Part shown: in pieces, positions 24,417 through 32,745 of the stretch
Layout: the number at the start of each line of letters is the position of its first letter
Position numbering within the stretch: the first letter of the stretch is position 1
Assembly: GCA_019137255.1 (NCBI GenBank)
Contig: WPDH01000337.1
Coordinates: 1-64,000, forward strand
Direction of reading: 5' to 3'
Length of the DNA stretch: 64,000 nucleotides
From: Corinectria fuckeliana
Taxonomy: Eukaryota; Ascomycota; Sordariomycetes; Hypocreales; Nectriaceae
The notes under the pieces: model-generated
What the model was told of the DNA's origin: nothing
Database searches by the model: none
What the model saw: the letters and a program-made list of their open reading frames with translations, nothing else
Made by a program: the position numbers and the translations under genes

Positions 24417-26440
24417 GTTTTTTAACTCTTACTTTTAAACTTAATAAGACTAGCTAATTAAGAGCTTTTTACCTTATATAACTATATTATTAATACTAAA
24501 GCTTAGTATTCTCTTTAAGGACTATTCTAAGCTTTAAGGCTATTATAACTAGAGGGCTCTAAATAGATACTCTTATTAAAATAACCTACTAGCTTATATA
24601 AAGCTATATAAAAACTACTATCTTAGATAATTCTTTTATCTAAAAAACCTCTACTTTCTAATTCTAAATAATACTATTACTATATATCTAAAAGCCTAAG
24701 ATTATATTAAGATATATCTTTAGTATATAATAAGTATACTTAAGTCTAATAAGCCTACTCTTAGAAAACTTAAAGTAATAAACTCTTAGGTTAACTGTAT
24801 TTTAGCTTTTTATAAATATCTTACTATCTCTTATATAAGTAGTCTTTTTAACCTCTTAATTAAAGCCTTCTTTAAAAAACTAGTTTATATAGTTAAAAAA
24901 GTAGTATAAGATGCTAAAATTATAAATAGTAATATCTCTAATTATAGGGTTTATAAAGGTTATATTATATATAGCTATACTTAGAGTATTTATATAAGAA
25001 ATAAGACTTAAAGAAGGGGTTTAATAAGTAATAGTAATTATCTTTATCTTCTTTTTTAGACTGCTAATTAGTATATAAGTTACCTTTTTTACTAGGATCT
25101 AAATATTAGCCTTTTTTAGCTCTTTTAGGTACTTATTAAACTACTTCTTAAAAGTCTTATCCTGCTTAAGGTAAAAACTCTAGCCCTCTAAAGTGTATTT
25201 CTTCTTATATAAGGCTAGAAAGTTAAAGTATCTTTCCTACTATATAGGTATTTATATAAAATGCCTTCTTTTATAGCTAAGACACTTCTAATTTATAGCT
25301 TTAGTCTGCTAACTTAACTAAGAAGAGTTTAATAACCTAAAGGCTATTATAAAGTGAGCTTAAAAAGGATTTAACTTTTTCTTTCTTATATTATTATAAA
25401 AAAGGTATATAATCTTAAGCAGATTATCTACCTTTTTACTCTTACTCTCCTGCCTTATAATAAGCTTATTCTAAGTATAGTAAAACTCTTACTAAGGCTT
25501 TATTACCTTTAGAAACTCTCTTCTAGCCCTCTTCTTATTAATAGTAATTATCTTATATATAATATAATTCTTTTAGGCCTTCTTAAACTAGTTAGCTTAA
25601 GCTTTCTAATCTCTTAACTCTTTTTTAGTTATTAGGGCTTAAAACTTTATTTTAAATTTATAAATATTATTCTTATCTTTAAGATTAATAAAAAGCTTAA
25701 GACAGTTAATAATCTCCTTAAGATCTTATATTTTTCTAATATATATAGTATAACTACTTAAGAGAGTCTTTAAGATAAATACCTTAAGCTTATTTAGCTT
25801 CTTCTTCTTAAGAGTCTTATCTTATAAGCTCTTATTTTATCTTACCTACTAAAGCATAAATAGCCTATTATTATTAGCTTACTTAATATTATAGTTTTAC
25901 TACTAATCTTTAAGGTTAAGCTAATAGATTTATATAGTAAGAGTCTTTTTCTTACTATTACTAATACCTAAAAAGTTTAGCCTTTTAGGCTTTAAAAAGA
26001 AGTCTCTCTTATTAATAACTAGTATAAGGTCTAATATTAGATTATTAATACCTAATATAATCTCTAAGCTAATATATTTCTAGATTCTATATATTATAGC
26101 TAGAGTGTAAATACACTCTAGCTATAAGGTCTAGTTTTTAGCCTTTTTTAGCTTAAGAAAAAAGTCTAAAAACACTTTTATACTATTTATATTTATTATA
26201 TTAGTAGCTAAAAGTGCGCTAAGTACTTAGTAGGTAAATTACTTTAGATTATATAAATCACTTAAATTAGAATTTATAAGTCTTAGTAGGTAATTACTTA
26301 GCTAGGAGAGAAATTAGTTACTTATAGGTCTTTTTCTAATATTAAAGATAATACTAGATTAATACTAAAGGCTGAAATTCACTTAAAAAGTTACTATTAG
26401 GCTTATAACTATTAATATAACTATATGTATTATATAACTA
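24417..26440. repeat. Unclassified RIP-degraded AT-rich repeat
   Basis: Composition matches the rest of the island: C is mostly followed by T, and CpA, CpG and TpG are scarce. Every frame is closed by stops. I looked for RT, integrase and DDE-transposase motifs on both strands and found none I would defend. A 16-bp-arm palindrome sits at 26,094-26,127. Confidence 0.5.
26094..26127. repeat. Perfect palindrome, 16-bp arms, 2-bp loop
   Basis: Left arm TTATAGCTAGAGTGTA (26,094-26,109), loop AA, right arm TACACTCTAGCTATAA (26,112-26,127). The arms match at all 16 positions although the surrounding DNA is heavily mutated. Confidence 0.85.
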
Positions 26441-28163
26441 TACTAAGCTAGGAAAAAAGGGCAGAACAGTAAGTCCCTAAGGGGATTACTATTATCACTA
26501 GATACTTAGCATCTAAGGCAGAAATATAAACAGTGCCTAATAGTAGGCCTAACTAGTAGTCCTACTACTAATAGTAGCATATATAAGAACCTAAAGACAG
26601 GGCTAGGTAGTGGCAGCTAAGTAGTTAACACTGTGAAGAGAGACTAGTAAGCTAGGCTATCTAAATATGTGGGGCATCTAATTAGGAGCTAAGAAGTATT
26701 TGTCCAGCCTATCTGGCCCCCTACATAATTAACGCCTTTTAGGGGCTTAGTTGCTAACTATAGGCAGTACTGTATATTTATAACCATAGATAAATGTCGT
26801 TGTTAAACCCGGATACCAAATTAGCTCATAATAGTTCACCTTTACTCGAGGCCTACCTACTTAGGTAGTCGTCTACTAAACTTTAGCAGCCCGCGCTTAG
26901 GATGGGTTAGTCAGCATTGCCGCTCTTGCTCAGGCTCGCCTCAGCTCTGCTCAGCTCTGCTCGGGACTTTACTTACCTCTACCATCCCCCTCCAACACAA
27001 TCCTACGCTAACTGTCTACTGACATTTAGCATCGCCTCGCCTATCTCTAACTCCTGTCAACTTTACGCGACTCTCACTATAGATGAGGACTCGGCCAGTG
27101 CTGCTAGGAGAGAGAAGGAGTGTTAGTTAAGTAAGAAGCCTAGTTTCTAGCAACCCTCTACTCTCTCGATATCTAGGCGCCTATTGCCTGGCTTTATACG
27201 ATGGAAGTCGCGTAATTAGCGATCTAGTTTCTGCTGCCTCTGCTCCTAGCAGCTAGCGCTTAAATCCTACGTTTATATATATAATATTCTTTCAACTGTC
27301 GCCCAGCAAAGCACCATATGACCATTTTGTTGGCGGGGAATGCAGTCAGTGCAGACCAACCACCCGACCGAAGCTGTCAGCTGGAAAAGGGAGATGCGCA
27401 GATAAGAACACAGCTTAAGCAACCACAGAAGACGCAAAACAGATCAGACTGCCTTTTAGCATTAGACTCAATGCTTTCAAAGGCAATCTGGCTGACAGAA
27501 ACAAGAATAAACAACAAGAGCTGCTGCGACAGCTTGGCAAGACAAGGCAAAGAGCGACAAAAGGTAGGATCAAAATTAAGAAGGGAAAAAGCGTTGTCTT
27601 TCTTTCAGGATCGGGCAAGACGATCACTTTAAGTAGTGACCAACTAGCAGCTAGGCCCTACGTGCATTAAAACTCCTGTGTGCCAATTAGCACCATCACA
27701 CCATAGCCATCGAAAAATTCGGGATCCCGTCCGATCTCCTCTAAACAAGCCGATAAGCACCAGATTAGTAATTGGGTCGGTGACGACCAGCGAAGACCTG
27801 GTGTTGTATGCTTTTGCCTTTTTGTTCGAGGCAGGCATGACGCATGGTCCCCTGCTTACCTTAATGTAGGGTGGCATTGCGGCTTGCGTTTCTTGGGGCC
27901 GAGTGGGGCCGGCCGAGTGGGGCCGACAGGTGGATGAACCCTGGGGCCCACCCACAGTCACCTCCGGACTTCTCTGCTCACTCACCCAGGTTGGGGTTCT
28001 TCTCGCCAATACCTTACCTTCCCAACGTATCTGACCAACCCCAGAACGCACTGCAAGTGAAGCGCCTTCATATCCAACATCATAAGTAAGGTGAGCATCT
28101 AAAGCACACATTTAATCGAGCCTGCAATAACAGACCAGACTCGAAAGCATCACCTCCACCACA
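26441..28163. other. Border of the AT island and relic-bearing intergenic DNA
   Basis: Composition climbs over about 0.8 kb from island-like to ordinary GC content. Short AT-rich patches alternate with normal sequence up to about 27,300. Between about 27,340 and 27,650 there is a possible degraded coding relic (listed separately). 27,660-28,163 has no gene I can support and is the likely promoter side of the small ORF starting at 28,164. Confidence 0.6.
27318..27650 (+). pseudogene. Possible frameshifted coding relic, perhaps a transposase C-terminus
   Basis: No single frame covers the stretch. One frame (27,318-27,632) gives 104 codons. Shifting frame near 27,490 instead gives a Lys/Gln/Arg-rich, plausibly protein-like run (QQELLRQLGKTRQRATKGR), then KKGKSVVFLSGSGKTITL ending near 27,640. 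Basic, Gln-rich C-termini of this kind occur in fungal pogo/Fot1-type transposases, but that link is from general resemblance only. The location at the island edge fits a transposon relic. It may equally be non-coding. Confidence 0.25.
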
Positions 28164-28577
28164 ATGTCTGGTGCTATAGAATTCTTTGACGACGCCCTCG
28201 TTCGCGTCATGAACAGCTGGCTCGGCCCTCGTATCGACAGCTGAGGCAATGCAAACCCGACCTTCCTCGCCTTCGCATCAAGAGCTTACTCCATCCAGTC
28301 GACCCAGCTTCATATTCCGGGCTCCTGGGGCTTCTTCTCGCCCGCCCATCAGCATCAACACTTGCGGGCATTGGAAGCAGATCTCTTCATCATGGTGGTT
28401 GCCAGGCTTTGTATGGCATGGGTGCCAGGCTTGTTAGCGATTTATTTGGCCTTTCTCAGCCAAAAACCCCTGGCTCCTTTGATTGGATGCATAGTGGCGC
28501 TACAATTGTTCATAATAATGGCCTGTTGGGTGACTTGGGTGTGCATTAAGCGACCACGTAGGCTCAGGCTTGAGTAA
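28164..28577 (+). pseudogene. Small two-TM membrane protein ORF interrupted by one in-frame TGA
   Basis: A single frame of 138 codons runs from ATG at 28,164 to TAA at 28,575-28,577, broken only by TGA at 28,242-28,244 (codon 27, before GGC AAT). Without it, the frame gives an acidic-start N-terminus (MSGAIEFFDDALVRV), a Pro/His-containing middle and two hydrophobic helices near the C-terminus (MVVARLCMAWVPGLLAIYLA and CIVALQLFIIMACWVTWVCI), ending in a basic tail RPRRLRLE. One CGA-to-TGA change would explain the stop. A 54-nt intron from the GT at 28,231 would remove it in frame, but its acceptor (GAG) and branch site are poor. I do not recognise the family. It is either a recently broken gene or a mis-modelled intron. 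Confidence 0.45.
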
Positions 28578-29011
28578 ATACATATAGGGAAGGCCTCCTC
28601 CTGTGGGTAATATGACTCCATTATTAGTTCACAAAGCATCTACCCAACGTACTTCAATTCCATTGAATCTGTGCTAAAGATGGGGAGTAAGGCACCTTAA
28701 GACAGATACCTGAGTCAGTGATTCCGCCGATGTGTCGCGTCCTTGAGGTGAGTGCCATCCTGGATCAGCCGTGGCGTGGTGTGTCCCAGCGGTGCCGTTC
28801 TTGCCTGCTAGGAGAAGATGGAGGAAAGAGGGCACCATCCAGGTTGCTTAAGATACTTACCTTAGAAACGGCAGGACACTCCTTCCAGATTCCTTCCTTT
28901 GCAACCCCCGTCTCCTCGACCATAAAATTTCTTCGCTGCCCACGAGCCCTAGCTCGAATTATTTCCTTCTTCAACTTGAAATCTAACCTCCGCGAACAAC
29001 ACTTCAGTACG
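28578..29011. other. Intergenic, promoter side of the 29,012 gene
   Basis: 434 bases. I see no gene or clear motif; it should contain the promoter and leader of the small gene that follows. Confidence 0.5.
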
Positions 29012-29329
29012 ATGTCGCTTCTCTCCTTTCTCCCCGATCCTCGGGCGGAAAATTTCATACTGCTTCGGGTGGTTATTCCACTGGTCTCGTGGGGCTTGAA
29101 GATATGCGTCTTGCGACTGGTCGGAGTCGCAGACCTTGCTGGTAAGTTCTCACCCAAGTCTTCGCACGAGGCCAGCGTCGTCGTTGCAAGTACCTATGAA
29201 CTCGACATGTCGCTTACTATCAATCTTTCAGGTAGGCGTTTTGGCGTGGAGGCGCTCCTCTCCATCGCCAATGTCATTATCATCGAGGCCCACATGCAAC
29301 TTTGGAGCAGGCTCGTTGAGGCGGGTTAA
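29012..29329 (+). CDS. Small hypothetical membrane protein (75 aa, two exons)
   Basis: Exons 29,012-29,141 and 29,232-29,329 are joined across a clean GTAAGT...TTTCAG intron of 90 nt, giving 75 residues. The N-terminus MSLLSFLPDPRAENFIL leads into a hydrophobic stretch (about residues 15-42, LRVVIPLVSWGLKICVLRLV) and a second weaker hydrophobic stretch near residues 50-60. No signal-peptide cleavage motif and no known family are evident. The intron length is a multiple of three and has no in-frame stop, so retention would give a 105-residue form. ATG was chosen because an upstream in-frame start at 28,718 is not ATG. It lies close to the AT island and next to another small membrane-protein ORF. 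It is expression-plausible but unproven. Confidence 0.5.
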   Translation: MSLLSFLPDPRAENFILLRVVIPLVSWGLKICVLRLVGVADLAGKFSPKSSHEASVVVASTYELDMSLTINLSGRRFGVEALLSIANVIIIEAHMQLWSRLVEAG

Positions 29330-31233
29330 AGTTGCGACCAGGCCTCAACCTTAGGGAAGGTGTTTTCCTAAGTCGACTGTAACGGTCGGCTTGGGCAGTG
29401 CCGAAAGGCCTGCAGTGCTGCCTGGTGTTTAGTGTTCAAGTTCAGGAGAGAAGCCAGTATCAGGTGCCGGCCACACCAGGTACACAGACGCCACGACGGA
29501 CGATGGACTTTCACTCCAGAGACCGAAGGGGCTTTTATCCTTCAGATCTGTAACGGACTGACGGGTAATTTTTGGGATATTTTCTTTGCCGAATCTGGGG
29601 GCTTGTGCGACCTGGGGACTTTTTCAACCCGGGGGACTCGTTCGATCTGGGGGATTACAAAAAAAAAGGCCTCGCATTTTCATCGGGGATTTTTTTTCAT
29701 TTTTTTTTCACTTCGTACTTGCCTAAACGGCTGGTCAAGGAGAAGAAAACAGAGAGGGTCTGGGTGACGACGTTGGTTCTGTTAAGCCAACCGTTGTAGA
29801 TGCTGGAGAAAATCGGCCTTCTTCTGCCACTCCAGCATCATTGGCCTCGGCTGAGCAGGCAGAAGTGAGCGGAGGCCAGCAAGGGCGGGACGTAAGAAAC
29901 AAAGACTTAGACAGCAAACGTTCGTATCGTAGAGGTAAAAGAGGCTAAAGAGGAGGGACATCTCTTGACTGAGGCGCAGAGAGCCGGCGATGCATCCCCA
30001 AAGGAGGTTTACGGAAGTGAAGCTGGTGCTGAGGTTGCGAGCTTACCGAGAGCCTAAATGGGACGGCAAGGAGACGAAGATGAGTTGAAGAATTGGAGGC
30101 AGCAGAGCGTCTGGTCCTTTTTATAGGTGAGTATATGGGAGAGAGTTGGGGGGAAATGCATACCATGACTGGAGATGGTCAAGAAGTCGGCTCACTTGTC
30201 GGGCAAAGGTGAGGGTCGTGAGGGGTCGATCATCCCAAGGCGCGCGGCGTTAGCGAGAGACACCCTGTACGCAATCCCAACCTGACTGAGGACGGCTACG
30301 ATTCCCAAGTATACCATACTATAGTGACACATGAAGTTGGTGAGATTATCGGAATGAGGCACTTGGCCCATGCAGTGCAGATCTGATAGGGGGCAGGACC
30401 GTAGATGCCAGTCGAGCTGCGGTCCGGGCTCTTGAGCCATGAACCACAATCAGGGAGCGTTGTGCCTGGGGACCGGCATACTGTCCGGTGAAACAATGCC
30501 AAGCGCTGGGCTCAGGGCTGATCACCCCGTGCTCACCCTCAGCTCATGTTAAAGCGGCCACAGATCAGTCTCGGCACTTAATACAGATTGGGAGGAAAAA
30601 ATCGTCGGGGTTAACTATTAAGGTACTTAAAGTTGCAGGTTATCAGATTCAAGTGCTGCTAGCCCTTCTTTACACGACAGCATGTCACTTCTCGTCCGTC
30701 CTTCTTTCTAGACTCGATCTTGTTACTGAGTAGGGCCGGTAATTCACAGTCGAGTATATGCTTTGTGTGTTGCCACGTATCTGAATGCTGTGTTGTTCTT
30801 CAGCTCATCCCGCTCGCCAACGACCCGGCAGGTTATCATTGATTACCGCTCGTTAATTGGGCATGTATCTCAATGATCTCTAACCAGCCAGTGGAGCTTC
30901 CACTCACATCGCTTCAACACTTGTCCTAACGATTAAGAACCCAGGACTCTTACGGTTTGTCTCTGTTGATCCGCGAGAACACGAACAACAAGGTACACGA
31001 AAAACCCACTGCACTCATCCTAGACCATCGCCATGAGCCCTCCTATTGGCCTGCAGCCCTGATTGGGTTTTGGCATCATGTTTCCGGACTATTTCACCGT
31101 ATATGATGACATAACCTCTAATATCAAAATGCATCCATTGCACTAAGACTCCCGCCAGATCTATCAGAGCGCCCCAAAAACCCAAATTGCAAATTGCAAA
31201 TTACAAACCCGATACTACATCCATCTCGATTCA
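29330..31233. other. Intergenic, no gene recognised
   Basis: 1.9 kb of ordinary composition. It holds a four-unit 18-bp tandem repeat (29,590-29,661) and scattered short frames between 29,700 and 30,500 that look like relics but match nothing I recognise. The right end is the 3' side of the MED11 gene. Confidence 0.5.
29590..29661. repeat. Degenerate 18-bp tandem repeat, four units
   Basis: Units 29,590-29,607, 29,608-29,625, 29,626-29,643 and 29,644-29,661 share a CTGGGGG(A/C)(C/T)T core. One plus-strand frame gives a hexapeptide series with G-G/W-L in register. Confidence 0.65.
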
Positions 31234-31776
31234 TCAGCCCATATTCATTGTGTCCCTTCCCTTCTCCAAGAGAGTCTTCGCCTTCCCCCAAAGCTCCGCC
31301 TCCATGTCTCGCTCAACCCGCGTCCCGCGGCTGTTCAGCCACCCCACGTCCAAACTGCCCACCGCGCCGACGCCATTTGGCTTCAGCGACGCTTTAACCG
31401 GGCCGCTGTGATCTTGACGTTGCGTGCTGGAGAGGTTCACGATGCCCGCCTCCTCAAGAGCCATGATCTGGCGCTTCATCCTGACGTCGATGGCGTGGAG
31501 GGTAGTGAGGAAGGAGTCGGTGGAGGAGCGAAACGCTTCTTTCTGAGCGGGCGCATCCAGAGGCGGTTTGGTCCCCTCGGTAGACGGGTTGCTCACGGCG
31601 GCGGATGAGCTTGGGGGAATGGTAAGGGCGTTGAGGGCGGTGGCGGTGTGGCTCATGAGCTGAACGATACATTTGTCGATGTCGTTGAGTTGGTGGATGT
31701 TCTCCTCGACAGTGAAGGGCTCGTGTGCACGGGGGTTGCCATCGCCTTCCATGACGGCGTCTTGCGGAGATTCCAT
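31234..31776 (-). CDS. med11: Mediator complex subunit 11
   Basis: Head-module subunit of Mediator, which bridges activators and RNA polymerase II in the nucleus. The 180-residue product has the fungal Med11 core: EENIHQLNDIDKCIVQLMSH (about residues 23-42), then a Ser/Pro linker, then AQKEAFRSSTDSFLTTLHAI, a VRMKRQIMALEEAGIVNLSS block and a C-terminal helix. This pattern of amphipathic helices pairs with Med22 in the known complex. I chose the ATG at 31,776 because it gives a family-typical length and starts MESPQDA. The same frame extends upstream to 31,914 with 46 more residues, Arg/Ser-rich and unlike Med11. No intron is needed. It is divergent from TAF5. Confidence 0.85.
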   Translation of the reverse strand: MESPQDAVMEGDGNPRAHEPFTVEENIHQLNDIDKCIVQLMSHTATALNALTIPPSSSAAVSNPSTEGTKPPLDAPAQKEAFRSSTDSFLTTLHAIDVRMKRQIMALEEAGIVNLSSTQRQDHSGPVKASLKPNGVGAVGSLDVGWLNSRGTRVERDMEAELWGKAKTLLEKGRDTMNMG

Positions 31777-32745
31777 AGTATGGAGAGCTAAAACTTGGGA
31801 GCTGGGAATTGAAATAGCCCTCTTTACGTCTTGTCTTGTCGTAGGGTGTGAGTTGGACTCAGATGGACGTCGATGCAATGTTGATATGAGGCGGCGAGGA
31901 AAACGAAGCACCACGACCCTTGATAGTGAATTATGCCGTTATCTCTCGTTTGTCCTTTTTGGTCGAAATAAAGGGATAGTCGCTGGTTGGAGATGTCTTG
32001 TAGGCGCGGAGGATTACATGCTGAGTTTGAGAGTCGCAGAGTGCGCTAACCTTAAGATGGGGGAGACCCGATGTGAGAGGTACGTACCTACCCCAAGCAA
32101 GAGATACTAAGTCTGTGCGCCAGGCTGCTGTCTCGACCACCATTTGACCGGCACAATGAAAGTGAAGATTAATGACTGGCTGACACCTATTTAAAATGCA
32201 GACAAAAAAAAAAGACTGCAACTAATTAGTGATTCTAATCTGCTACTAACTTTCTCCTCCTTCGGTGGACCTCTCCCGTTGTTTGCCAGTCAAGGTGAAG
32301 CAACCCCGCTTATTACTCGGCTAATCTTTCCTGCAGTGATTGCCCAACACGGTTGGCGACGCGACTCCTCTAGAAGCTCAGCCTGCTCCATCCTTGAGGT
32401 TGAGCACAAACTCATCCATCAGCCTCGTCTCCTATAGCCTCTTTGATGCCCCGTCAGACGACGTTTCCATCCGCACGACTATTTATCTATCTCGAAAGCT
32501 TTTACGACGGCGCCTTCAACTTCCGGCTACGACTGCGACGTTCCGGGTACTTGCATCCTCGTCTCTACGCCCATCACTTGCTCCGTAGTCGGTTTCGCGG
32601 GGCGTGAGGGCGCGCTTTCAAGACGCTGTATGCGCTTCCCATGATATGGGCCTTCTGTGAACGGACTCGCTTTTACGACAACTTCCAACGGTAGCTCTGC
32701 GTGCCCCAAGCTAACTGTTGGTCCCCATCTCCAACGGCTGGCAAC
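31777..32745. other. Divergent promoter region between MED11 and TAF5
   Basis: 969 bases shared by two head-to-head transcription-machinery genes. I see no separate gene. An upstream in-frame extension of MED11 covers the left 138 bases. Confidence 0.6.

Noticed and set aside
26669..26734. Possible short inverted-repeat element starting TGTGGGGCATC and ending GGCCCCCTACA
   Set aside because: The ends match only partly when inverted and no target duplication was found.
27644..28111. 155-codon minus-strand frame
   Set aside because: No recognisable motif, irregular composition, lies in relic-bearing border DNA.
28718..29011. Upstream extension of the small gene at 29,012 to a 203-codon frame
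   Set aside because: The extension does not start with ATG, reads through the GTAAGT...CAG intron and has no protein-like features.
28765..29157. 130-codon minus-strand frame
   Set aside because: Ser/Arg-rich shadow with no motif, opposite a better spliced gene model.
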